A stretch of DNA of 64,000 nt from Heliopora coerulea (lineage: Eukaryota > Cnidaria > Anthozoa > Scleralcyonacea > Helioporidae): NCBI GenBank assembly GCA_030142905.1, contig JASJOG010000008.1:2232001-2296000 (forward strand), written 5' to 3'. A program made the translations under genes and the position numbers. The notes below the pieces were generated by a model, which did not search any database, had not been told where the DNA came from, and saw only the letters and a list, made by a program, of their open reading frames with translations. This document shows positions 33,526 through 44,424 of the stretch, piece by piece. Each line of letters begins with the position of its first letter. Position 1 is the stretch's first letter.

Positions 33526-35550
33526 CTAAATTTTCATGTCTCCTTCGAAGCCTCCGTACAAGTTAACCTCTTTAGCCCGCAGAATTTTGGACTTTTTGCC
33601 AACGGAACCGATGTCCTCAGAACTATGGTTCAGTCTTCCTTCCATGGACAACTTTTCATCTTTTTCCGAGTTGTTCAATCGTTTGGAATCTGTCTTTGCG
33701 CTCATTTGGTATTGAGAATGAGAAGAAAACTTTTCTGTTAGAGTCTTTGTTTTTGCATTTTTATTTTTGAAGTTGGATCCCGTTAACGACATCTCATTGT
33801 CATCCCACCAGTATTCGAACATTGACAATTTCTCAATAACTCGACGAGCATCTCGTTCGGCCTCAACAGCTAAGTCCGTTTGATAATCATTCCATGAATT
33901 TAAACTCCTGGCTCTCGTTGAAAAGTATACTGGGTAACGCTGGATATCTTTGGATGACTTCCGTGCTGAGTAAGTCAGTTTAAAGGGAGAACTTGATCTA
34001 AGAAGCGACAAATTAATGAACATGCATTAATTTTATACCCAAATCCCAATTTGACAATTATGAACGTCTTTTGGAACACTTTCAGTCATCTTGATACTCG
34101 TTTTACTTTGTCAAAAGTTTTGACAGGTATTTTCACAAATCATTTGAGATGACGTGCGCCGATGTCTTTTTCTGTCGATGAAAATGTTTTAAAAGTCGTG
34201 TATTTTGCAAATGCGGACCTAGCTCCTGCTCTTGCTTCTACAGGGTGTCCCAGAAAAAACGAAAACTATTGAAATCACCAATAACAATATAATTGTTAGA
34301 ATTTGAATGCCTTAGCACTCTGTTGGTCCCCAAGAGTGCATAAATGATTGATATAAGTAATTTTATACATAATGCTTTAAATTCCCACGGGCAAAAAATC
34401 GCGCATTTTACAAGGCGATTTTCTCACCTAAATTTCAATACATGCACCTTGTCAATATTTTACGCATCATTACGTACAGCTTTTTCGTAGGGCATTCAAA
34501 TTTTAACAATAAGTGATTTCAATAGTTTTCGGTTTTTTTGGGACACCCTGTATATCGTACATTCCTATTGTTTTGTGGTTCTTTCGCTTGAGTAGTTTGG
34601 TTAAACTATGTGGGGATTTGCATTTATTTATGTCGTTGTTTATTATTGTTCAGTTGACAGTTTCTAAATGCTGAAAAGGTTGTGTTTTCAACCATTAAAT
34701 TCATTCGTCATTCTAATTGCACAGTCGCTAAAAATAATGAACGCTACCTCTAAAGAAATATGAAGAAAACTCTGCAGGATGTGACGAGATTTCATTAACT
34801 GCTGTCGTATGTGGCACCAATGAGGCTGCCGTATCCTTGTCTTTCGAATGTTTAGTGATCGGTCGCAAATATTACAAAGCGATGTTTTGTTTCCATATGG
34901 CTGTTTACAGAAGGGCGGATCGAAATCCGAAGACTATCAAAAAACTCAATCCGCTGGAGAAATGATGTCGATTTCAATTGTCTTTAAAAGTCAACTCAGC
35001 GCTGCCTCTTGATCCGATTGACTTCCCGTAATAACTATCTTATCTCGTGACTCTCCATGAAATTGTTTTTGTTTTGTTTTTTTACCATTTGAAGGTCGAA
35101 GAGACGTTGGTCATTCGAAATTAAGATATTGACTCATCAGCATGCCATAAGCGGCTTATCATTGTTTTCAAAGGAGAGTAGTGTGGTCATCACACCCATG
35201 AGCTTCAGTTCATCCTTCTGGCTCTTGAGGAGTTAAATGCATACACCAGGATGACAATCGCAAGGCAGAAAATCACAAGTGTAAACCCGTATTTAATAAT
35301 TTACTTTGTCTCAAGCGAAACGATTTTACTGGTCAATGGGAGACCTACCGTGAGGAGAAAGTAAATAAACTCGTGACCATTGATTAACTCTTAATTTCCC
35401 CAGTTATACACAATATTACGTTTACACATTACCTTACCCTTTCCTGCACTTCATCCAAGCTCTGGTCAGAATAAAACATGAGACAAGCATAAATAGACCA
35501 GTAAAGCATGACAAGCTAATCACAATTACAGTCCAAGACGACAGTGACAT
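33526..35550 (-). CDS. Small single-pass membrane protein, gene 1 (two exons)
   Basis: Exon 35550-35438 codes MSLSSWTVIVISLSCFTGLF and the rest of one transmembrane helix, ending TRAWMKCRKG at donor GG|GTAAGG. Exon 33997-33526 starts at CTTAG| and codes SSSPFKLTYSARKSSKDIQR onward to a stop. The 585 nt give 194 residues in frame across the junction (phase 2). The tail of about 155 residues is rich in Ser, Lys, Glu and Asn and contains RRVIEKLSMFEYWWDDNEM. A CAG acceptor lies 18 nt before the ATG and the frame stays open to it, so the helix exon may be internal. The intron contains the TIR MITE at 34.2 kb. Family not recognised; the layout matches genes 2 and 3. Confidence 0.6.
34241..34550. 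mobile_element. MITE with CAGGGTGTCCCA ends, TA target site
   Basis: CAGGGTGTCCCAGAAAAAAC at the left and GGGACACCCTG at the right are inverted, each flanked by TA. Subterminal inverted similarity continues (ACTATTGAAATCAC with GTGATTTCAATAGT). TA duplication and these ends point to the Tc1/mariner group. No coding capacity; it lies in the intron of gene 1. Confidence 0.8.
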
Positions 35551-36069
35551 GTTGAGGATTAAGTTGACCTGTAAAACGAAGGAATTTGGTAAAAACGTTG
35601 CAGCGACGTTTTTGTTAGAGTCTTTTTTCTTACAAAGGGAAAGGTATGACAAGGGGATAAGTGAACAGATTACTTACTTTATTAGACAACGTACACGTGA
35701 AATCACTTCACTGAGAGAACAGGAAAGCTGTAACAATTTTACATCATAAGTTAAGTCACATTTCTTACCTGTATCCGCGTGACTAATGAGGAAAACAGCT
35801 ACTTTAAAGAAAGTATAATCTTGGCGTCTCAATTAGAACTTCTCTTTCAGAGCGGAATGATGTTTGAAGAGATGTGAAGTACAGCAAGCAAATGAATCTG
35901 ATATGCATTTTCTTAGTCTCAGAGGGAAAAACACATCCCTGACCATACAAACTGCCAATCTGTTGTTATAGAACACAATGCAAAATATGTACAGTGGACA
36001 GGAAAAGACCATCGTACTGCTTAGGGATTTGTTCTGAAAAATGCCCTCAAGAAAGACAAGTTCAAGGTC

Positions 36070-36145
36070 AGTGAGCGAGTGAGTGAGAGAGAGACAGAGA
36101 GATAGAGACAGAGACAGAGAGACAGACAGAGAGACACAGAGACGG
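36070..36145 (+). repeat. GACAGAGA microsatellite
   Basis: Runs of GAGAGACAGAGA and GAGACAGAGACA. Leu/Ser ORFs on the other strand come from it. Confidence 0.85.
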
Positions 36146-36738
36146 TGAATATGATCGTGTGTATCATTTACATGAATAAACATTCCGTTCAAATAGCTTG
36201 GAACAATATCACCAATGATCTAGTACATTAAAGTGGCTTTTTGTCGTTTTTTCCTAGTTTCAAGGTCGCTCCAATTTAAAAAAGTTAAAATTTCTGTTAA
36301 TCTAATCTCGTATCCCGACATAATGATAATCCGAGCTGCCCTATGTTTTAGTTTTTGAAGTTTATTTTTTAATACCGTGCTACAACGTCCTCATACCGTA
36401 CTACAATAGTCAACATAAGGAATTATCAGAGATCTTGACTAATATAAAGATTTCAGATGTGGTATTGTTAACAAATTCCGTAATTCCCTGAGCATTCGAA
36501 AGCCTCTGATGCAAAACCTTCGGAATAATCTTTTCGTTAATTTGGATATCCCAACTAAATTTATTGTCCACTAAAACTCCGTGCAGTTTAGCTTTTTCTG
36601 AACGTTTGATATCTTTATGTCACAACTTTACCTTGGAGTCATGCCATATAGCAACTGTTTTAGTGTATAATTCGAAGCTATCGTAGTAAAATTAGTTTTG
36701 GTCGCATTCGCTGAAAGCTTACCTGCACAAAACCACGC

Positions 36739-37069
36739 ATAAACGTAGAGTATAGGGAGGGCTAAGGGGCTTCAGCTCCCTCAGAAATAGCTTTGGGGGC
36801 CTTAGCCTCCCCGCGATTTTACATTAATTAATACGTGATTCACGAATGGTAGGGTTACTGACGTGCTGGTTGAATTAATATAACCGTCAAAGCCTTATTA
36901 TTTCTTAAAGCCAATAGTACTCAAGATGCACCTGAGGAAATGAGCTAAATACAACACCGAAATTTGAAATCTTAGCAACAAATCATTCACCAATCGTGGA
37001 GTCAGGCATTTCCGCTTTCGGTATTAGCCCCTCTCTGGGAATAGAAAAACTCTACGCCTATGAACCCAC
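36739..37069. mobile_element. Possible hAT-like MITE with GTAGAGT ends
   Basis: CATAAACGTAGAGT at the left and ACTCTACGCCTATG at the right are imperfect inverted ends. GGAGGGCTAAGGGGC is mirrored by TTAGCCCCTCTC. CACGCAT occurs just outside both ends and may be the target duplication. Confidence 0.5.
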
Positions 37070-37572
37070 GCATTCAAAATTTTACACCTTTTTGCTGTTC
37101 GTTTAAAATGTACTATCACATTAACGCAAAAATACATTCATTTCATTCAATCGACATTCATTAGCGAAGGTACCCAACCACTTGCATCAAAGGAGATTTC
37201 ACAGCGCCAACAGACGCCCGTTATAACCATTCTACGATACATTAGGGATAATGAAAATGCAATTACGCAAGAGAAATATCTTGCTTGTGTAAAAGAATGG
37301 TTGAATCCCGATCTAACTCAACATAAAGTCGTCACATATAATGTTTATCACTGTTGGCAAATTGTTGCTGGGTCAATGCCAAATGTATCAAGCCGCAGCA
37401 ATTATGAGTTTAACGTTTGGCCAAATGGATTATGCACGACTTCTTCCAGAGCGGCAGAAACATCGTTAAACTAAATCATTTTCATACGCTCAAGATTTAC
37501 TTTCACCTTTCCAGTTTGACCATGACAAGACCCACGAGAGATTGTTCAAGTTCGCTTAAGAGCCAACACAAT

Positions 37573-39678
37573 GGCCGTTTTCACACTATAAGACGGACAA
37601 CGTTTTTGGACGTACAAGCTGTCTTCGACGAACAAGTCGTCCTGGAGGGAAAACGGGACGAACACAATTGTAGACGTAAAAGTCGTTCGACTTTGTACGT
37701 CAATTTCTCCGTATGTTGAGACGATTTTACGAAGACGAATTTTCCGTCTGGACGTATAAACGTTCAAAATCCGACCTAACTTCACACCAGATGAACTCAA
37801 GACATTCGAAGGGGTATGGGTCCAGCAATGGAACCAATGGTTTGCGGGAAATCAACATGGCAGCTGCTAAGAAGACTACCGTAAAGAACTTTAAAACACT
37901 AAAGCGAAGGAACAGATCTTGGACGGACGACTCTGAGACTGTTTTGTCATCTAACGAAAATAGGGATCGTCCATGGGCATTCACTTTAGAAGTACTGGCT
38001 CTTAAGAAAACTGCAAACGAAAGCATATTCAAGAAGATTCGAGATGAGCTCAAAGTTTGCTTGAGTGCTGAAGGCTTAGGTGACTGTGATTTGTCTGTGG
38101 ATCAGTTGAGAAGGAAATACAAGTGGCTAAATAACAAAATCCGATCAGGTAGTGGTTTGGGTACTAAAGACACTGGAGTACCCGATTGGTACGTTTTACT
38201 TGACCCAGTTTTTACCGAGGGAGTTGATAGTATGTTAACTCTTAGTTGTAAGGCTGATTACATTCGCAATAGCGACTCCAATCTTCAAAGCTCAAGTAGT
38301 GAGGAAGATTTAAGTGATACCACCTCTACCAGCAGCAAATTTAGACAAACGCTGAACTACAGATCGAGTGCTACCACTGACACAAAGGAATTCGATGATG
38401 AAGAGTTTGAAAGTGAGGATGAATCTTAAAAATTAGAAACATCAATGAAGAGAGAGGATCAGAATTGTAAAAATGAAACTGACATAAAAGTCAAATTTAG
38501 AAAAAAGAGGATACCTAAAACTCAAACGGCAGCAATGTGACAGATGGTCCAAAGTTTGCAGGAATGCACCTCGCAGCAAGAGAAAAAAAGTGATGAAAGA
38601 CAGGCAAACATGTTGGAAGCAAAAAGGAAAAGGGATGAAATGTTTCTTGCATTTCAGAGAGAACAAGCACAGGCAAATAGGCAACATGAGCTAATGATGG
38701 CTCAGTTGCTTTTACAATGTGGATTATACCAGCCTTCATCTTCTGGCAATCAGGTTCATCCTGTGGTTGGTACCCCATTTTTAAATGTTTGCCACCAAGC
38801 CTATATGGATCACACATTTCATCACAAGATCATCCTGATGTACAGCATTGGAATGCCCTAAATGGTCAGAATCCATATGCTGGTCAAGAAGAATGTGTTC
38901 CTCTTTATAGAAGACTCTGAAATGAAAGTGAACATGATTAAACAAACATTTCATATTTGACATTGTTGTAGTTGGAGATTGAAACTTGATCATTTTTAAG
39001 TACCAAAGTGGTGAAAACTGTTCCTTGTCACATTCATGTAAAAGTATCAAAAACTAATTTCCTTTTTTTTAAATAATAAGTACAAACTTTTAAAGTACAT
39101 GTAAGTTTACAGTGCTGTAGCAAGCTCTAAATCATGGGAGGAGGGCTAATCAAGGTTCTGTTATGTGCTTTTGCCCACCTACTGTTTTTATCCCTCTAAG
39201 TAAGTAAGCACTTTAGTGACTTCATTCTCACATATTAATTACAATTTTCAAGTCCTTCAAAAATTTTAAAATCTATGATGATTTGGGAATACAAGTAATG
39301 TTATTAAAGATAATTTTGAAGAATATTTTGTAAATGGATAAAGGTCTGGCTCTAAAATCATGCAAAATTACTTAGCAGGGATTGCAGTTCCCAAGTTGCA
39401 ACAGCCCTGAGTTATTTGTTATTTAAACCCATTACAGTAAAGTTGTAAAGGGGTTTTGTTTCTTTTATACACATAAATGGCAAAAATCAAAATACTTTCA
39501 CCTTTGATGCTATTATTTTTTATGCTATTATGAGTTACGTCTCTTTGTCCGTCTTGATATGAGTGTATAATAACTGTCAGACGACGAACTGTTCATCTAG
39601 TTTTCACACTAAGACGAAAAATCTGCAGACGACTTTTCCGTCCACATAATTCGTCTGTCTGGAAGTGTGAAAACGGCC
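37573..39678 (+). mobile_element. Harbinger-like element, 15-bp TIRs and AAT target duplication
   Basis: GGCCGTTTTCACACT at 37573-37587 is mirrored exactly by AGTGTGAAAACGGCC at 39664-39678. AAT lies directly outside each end (37570-37572, 39679-39681). A 3-bp target duplication with a Myb/SANT-like gene fits PIF/Harbinger-type elements. No DDE nuclease gene is present, so it cannot move on its own. Confidence 0.7.
37857..38861 (+). pseudogene. Myb/SANT-like DNA-binding protein of the Harbinger-like element
   Basis: Likely start MAAAKKTTVK (ATG at 37857, AACATGG context); an upstream in-frame ATG at 37713 is less likely. The trihelix/Myb-like domain runs from RNRSWTDDSETV through RRKYKWLNNKIR. 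A Ser/Asp/Glu-rich region then reaches TAA at 38427. The same frame continues after TAA and one TGA to a coiled coil (EAKRKRDEMFLAFQREQAQA NRQHELMMAQ) and stops at 38861. Two in-frame stops in an otherwise continuous frame suggest recent inactivation of a protein of about 330 residues. ORF1-type proteins of PIF/Harbinger elements bind the TIRs and carry the nuclease to the nucleus. Confidence 0.65.
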
Positions 39679-39729
39679 AATGTATTGTTTTGAAATTTGA
39701 ATTGGTGACAGAATTAGAAAACAAATTTC

Positions 39730-39899
39730 ATTGGCTCCGCCTAATTAGGGGTACTCACTTTCGCGGACACACCCCTGAGCGAGACTTCTCATTGGCTGTG
39801 CCTAATCGGGGAGTGCTCCCGCCAAATCTGAGTACCCGTCAACTAGATACCGGATTGGTTAAAGCTTAATCAGGGGTGTTTCCGCCAAAACTAAGCACC
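39730..39899 (+). repeat. Degenerate tandem repeat, about 60-bp unit, three copies
   Basis: CATTGGCTCCGCCTAATTAG, CATTGGCTGTGCCTAATCGG and GATTGGTTAAAGCTTAATCA begin successive units; GAGTACCC/AAGCACC-type ends recur. Confidence 0.65.
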
Positions 39900-41418
39900 A
39901 TTTTGAAACGGCGCGATAGATGGGAACAGGTGCGGTTTGCGTAAGCCCGCGTGTGTTACCTTCAAGCATGCCACTGAAGTTATTTGAGATTCTAATGAAA
40001 TCAAATACCTAAAATTTGTTTTCGAGTTCGACTAAGTTGATCGATATATGATCTGTTTAATAAGTTCGTCATTATAATCCTTTAAAAGAAACCAGTACTG
40101 TAGCTTAAGTTCAGGTGAGTTCAAGTGCTTCGACATAGTCACATCTTGATTCTCGAAATTTGACGGGTGCTTAAGTACCCTTCGCAAGCCCCCGGATCCG
40201 CCACTGCCTTTCGATGCAAATGGTTGCCTATCTACGCTAGTGAATGTCGATTGAATAAAATGAATTTATTTTTGCATTAATGAGCTTGAGGTTAGCGTTA
40301 ATGATAGTATATTTTCTGGTAATGAACAGCGAAAGGTGTAGTAAATAAATCTACTTTCAGGAATTTTTTGACCCATTAAGTGTCGAGTTCTCGTATAATC
40401 CACCGCCCATTTTAAATTGGACCCTTGATGAAAATTCGATCAGCAGAATTATTACATGATACTGCTATCAAAAGCCTAAGTTGGAACGTCATACTAACAT
40501 CTCCTTCATCAACTGACCTTCTACACAGGATTAACCAGAACTAACTTAATTTGATAATCTGGTATCAGACTGCTATGGCTGGAGCCTTGCCAAGCACAAC
40601 ACTAAGAAATAATACAAGTGAAAGAAACTACAATGGGTTGTAAAAGATCAGTCACTTTTCTTTTATTTTTTACCAAAAATAATTAGATTTCTTGTTAAAA
40701 ATTTACTGTCTTAATCACGCCCATTGACAATTCCATTTCCGGCAAGCTACCAAGCTCTTATAATTCTCGAGCAAGATGCTGCAATACTCAGACGCCCCAT
40801 TGTTCCTTTACTGTTACAACAAGAGATATGATTAAACCAGAAAAGTAGTTGCGATGACAACGAACAATCAACCGACACGCGCGGTTAACCAGTGAAGAAA
40901 TGCCCAGCAGGTGTCATCCAAGTGGTATCATCACCAAGTTTCATTTGATTTTGGGCTCCGAGTGGCCATAAACAAGTTATTATGGTCCCTTGATATTATC
41001 CACGCTTGGTAAATATAATATTCATCTTGTGTCATCTCAATCAAAAGTGGTTCGCTTTGTAAGTGATGAGCATGCAGTAAATTATTGAATCACCTTCAAA
41101 TATCTTGCTGTTTTCCACACAAACTACCTCATGATAGCTTATAACTTTTTGTTGTACAACGAAACTTCTATTACAAATACTGAGGATTAGTCTCTCCATT
41201 TATCAAGCATTTCAAGTGGGGCCATGCTTTGATTTGTGACAAACAGAACAACGCAAATCACAATCATATTCCAACGTTGGAGCCCATTTAGATCAATAAA
41301 TCATACACTTGTATTTTTTTATTTTAGTTCCACTGTATGCAATATAGTAAGGACATAAATTTCTGATCAAGTCAGAAATCAGTTGTTCGTAGCGTGCTGC
41401 AGAGGCTCTACGTGGAGA

Positions 41419-43679
41419 ATGCTATCTTGGTATATCATCACCATAGCAGTTGGAGTGGTTTTCATTCCGTTTATAGTACTTGGTATGACTTATTTAGCAT
41501 GGGAAACCAAAAAACTCATCCGAAGGTGAACCGTTAATTGATAAAGATTCCTTAGCATATTTAATTGTGGTCATATGAAGCCCCTTCCACTGACTCCAGT
41601 TTCTAATACAGCCATGATTTGGGAGTATGTGTGTAACACCTGAGATATCCATGTTGACAACTAGGTTGGATATCAGATAATATTTATGCTAATTCACAAA
41701 AAGGAAAACATTAGCTAACTTACATATTCAAGTAGTAATACCGTAAATTCGACTCGCATTCTCCCTTTATAATGCGCATATTACCGACGACTATTAGTAT
41801 TTTAACTTCAAAATGACCCCCTTAAATACCAGTTCGATGATCGCTCAGATGAACAACCTAAGTGACTTGAGAATTTAGCTTTTCGTTAAATGCTCGTGCA
41901 GTGGAGTAAGTGTTTGTCCATTTATGGAGCGTGGTCGATTCACCGAAGGTGTCTCATGTTCCTGTAATTTAAGAAAATAATTTCATGGCGAATGTCTGAA
42001 GAAAAAGCAACCAATGATTTTGCAACAGAAATCAGTTGTTGTGAAATATTGGACTATTCTAATAGTTTTTACCTTCTAAGATTATGAAAATATCATCCAT
42101 TGGATAATTTTCCCCCAGTGCGAATTTGCCCAATCTATTTCTGCAGTAACCTTATTCAGTGTTTATTGGTTCACAATTTGATTACCATGGTAACACATTC
42201 TAATAATTAAATGTTTTCTCTGAGGATTTCGCAGTGGGACAACAATGGTCATTGCTAGAGATTTTTAATGCACTCAGTGCTGGTTTCTGTGAAAGGGAAA
42301 AATGCAAGTTTGGTGCTCAAAAACTGTAAATAAGCATTTTGTCGAAATACAGGGGCGCAACCAGAAATTTCGGAGGGTAGAGATCGGATGGTAATGTTAA
42401 GGGGCCGTCGGGGTGATTTTGATCATTTCGATTCCAGTAGATCTAAGTGGCTTTGGCAAATGAAGGCAAAATGTTGTCAATAACTGGGCACAAATAAGGT
42501 CTCCCACAAAAAGGGCAGGGATTGCAACACCCCCCAATCCCCCTCTAGTTGCACCCCTGAAATATGACACATATTGTGATACTTAGAAAAACACTTAGCT
42601 ACATAAATTATTGCAGGTTGCTATGGCAACAGTGGTGATTCGAATTGGCGGCAGTTAAAATCTGAGTAAATGTTTTTGTATATAGAAATTCCTCAATATA
42701 AACTATAGATTTAAAGTTTACTTTCAAATGGCAGAGTCCGTTCATAAGTATATTATAGAAAATATATAAATAAAATATATTGCAATTAAAATTGCGATTA
42801 CGATGACGTTTATAAACAATAAATTTGATTATGATTTTGATATTGATTGGGATTATGTTAGTGTTAACTTGCTACTCTGGCCCATAACTAGCACTGAGCC
42901 AATTAAGTCTGTAGAAAATACTGTCTGACTTGAACAGAAGTGACTTCTAAGGAACGAAATAGCACTTGAGTGGGGTATTAGAAGTCAGATACTATTTCAT
43001 ATTCACTTTGGTGAGTCAATGCCAGTTACGAAGCGTCAGAAGTCGGATGCTATTTTCCGATGAATCAGTTGACTCAATGATAGTTACGAAGCTTTAGAAT
43101 TCAAATACAATTTTCTAATGACTCAGTTGGCTCAGTGCTAGTCACAACTCTGGCTACTGATTCTTAATAAGTTAATGCAAGTCCTTATCTTGTTAACAGG
43201 TTGCAGAAGGTAAAAATCTTATAAAGTTACAGATTCTCCACAGGGGTATTAGAAGGCAAAAATGCCTGGAATATATTTGATTAAACATTTGTTAGAACAA
43301 TATTATAGGTAAAATGTTTTTAATATCCTAATGCTCGACGGCCTTACATTGCTTGTTCCTTTGCAGGATCGAAAACAAATGGGACAGTGTGAGATTGGGT
43401 GGATCAAGTGACCGGATGGCTGCAGTTAGGCTTCCTGGTTCAGGAAAAATGATGGAGTTAAAGATTGGTGGCACAGTATCTTCAACGTCTTCTGTTCATC
43501 CTACAAAGGAAACATGGTTAAATATTCAAACACCAAGCGAAATACTTTCAAACGGCACTGAAAGAACGACGATGCAAGACATCCAAGAAATGTTTGACCA
43601 GTTGGAACAGAGCCCACTTGACGAAGAAGAAGAAGAAGAAAAGGCAAAACGTGAGGAACAAAAACACTCAACTGCATAA
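41419..43679 (+). CDS. Small single-pass membrane protein, gene 2 (two exons)
   Basis: Exon 41419-41525 codes MLSWYIITIAVGVVFIPFIV and ends WETKKLIR at AG|GTGAAC. Exon 43367-43679 (TTGCAG acceptor) codes RIENKWDSVRLGGSSDRMAA onward. It ends in an acidic run (DEEEEEEKAKREEQKHSTA) and TAA, which overlaps an AATAAA. The total is 420 nt, 139 residues. One helix is followed by a basic stop-transfer stretch, so the N-terminus should face out and the tail in. A TAG acceptor at 41391-41392 precedes in-frame codons CCRGSTWRM, so coding may extend upstream. The juxtamembrane Cys-Cys then Trp recalls Shisa/WBP1/VOPP1-type proteins, but the tail has no PPxY motif. That comparison is only a guess. Confidence 0.6.
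42350..42559. mobile_element. hAT-like MITE with CAGGGGCGCAACCAG ends
   Basis: CAGGGGCGCAACCAG at the left is mirrored by CTAGTTGCACCCCTG at the right. AAATA borders both sides. It has no coding capacity and lies in the intron of gene 2. Confidence 0.7.
42965..43150 (+). repeat. Tandem repeat, about 62-bp unit, three copies
   Basis: Units begin AGAAGTCAGATACTATTTCA, AGAAGTCGGATGCTATTTTC and AGAATTCAAATACAATTTTC. Each contains AGTTACGAAG or its variant. It is intronic to gene 2. Confidence 0.75.
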
Positions 43680-44269
43680 TAAAAAGATTTAATGAGAAAA
43701 AGATATTTCTTCAAGGATTAAGGAGAATGTTTGACGTCGAAAGCGTCTATTTTAGACAAGATAATATTGACAAAACTGTACAAAGGTAATTAATCTAACT
43801 TCTCTCCTATTGAAAATTCGGTCTTGTCGATGCCTTCAAAAGCCCATTCACATTATGTAATTATAACCTTAGATTCTTTGCCCTGGCGTACCGGATAACC
43901 CTTTTTAGGAAATCAACTCCCGTCAACTGTTAGCTGTTTGTTTCGCTTTTCGAATGTTGCAATATTTCCTGAAAAAGACTCATGAGTGAATCAAATACAT
44001 GAGGACGCACAATCCTATGCAACTGTCGTATCGCATAGGTCAGGTTTAGAGTTGTCTTCCAATAATCTAATAGAACCTGTTGAATCTTGCGAACAGTCAC
44101 AATTAACAAACTTAATAGAAACTGTAATTTAGTTAGAAAAATCAGACCAACAAATTTGGAACAAAGCCATTTAGCACCATGTAAGATCAACACACCATAT
44201 ACTGATTATTGCTAACGTCTCGTTACATATGCGACAATGTCAAGAGATGCCACGAAACGGACAGTGACG

Positions 44270-44424
44270 TAATATTTCAAACACTTGTTGCTGTTCTTCC
44301 TCCGATCTCTCAATACGCAGAACGAGTTTAAAAGCGAGGCGAAGCCGAGCTTTTTTAACGAGTTTCGACGTATTTAGAAATCGGAGGAAAAACACTTAAT
44401 AAATGTTTGAAATTACTTCTCAAA
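44270..44424. repeat. Foldback repeat
   Basis: CTTCCTCCGATCTCTCAATACG and CGTATTTAGAAATCGGAGGA are inverted. The pairing extends to AATATTTCAAACACTTG and AAATGTTTGAAATTACTT. Probably a decayed foldback MITE. Confidence 0.6.

Larger units (their letters stand above)
37070..40345. mobile_element. Outer inverted-repeat element enclosing the Harbinger-like insertion
   Basis: 37080-37185 and 40205-40340 are inverted copies: CAATCGACATTCATTAGCGA at the left matches GTGAATGTCGATTG-type sequence at the right, and GCAAAAATACATTCATTTCA matches TGAATTTATTTTTGC. Arms are diverged. The element inside begins at 37570. Confidence 0.5.

Noticed and set aside
35833..36192. 119-codon minus ORF near gene 1
   Set aside because: Much of it is the GACAGAGA microsatellite, the rest shows no domain and no splice support as an upstream exon of gene 1.
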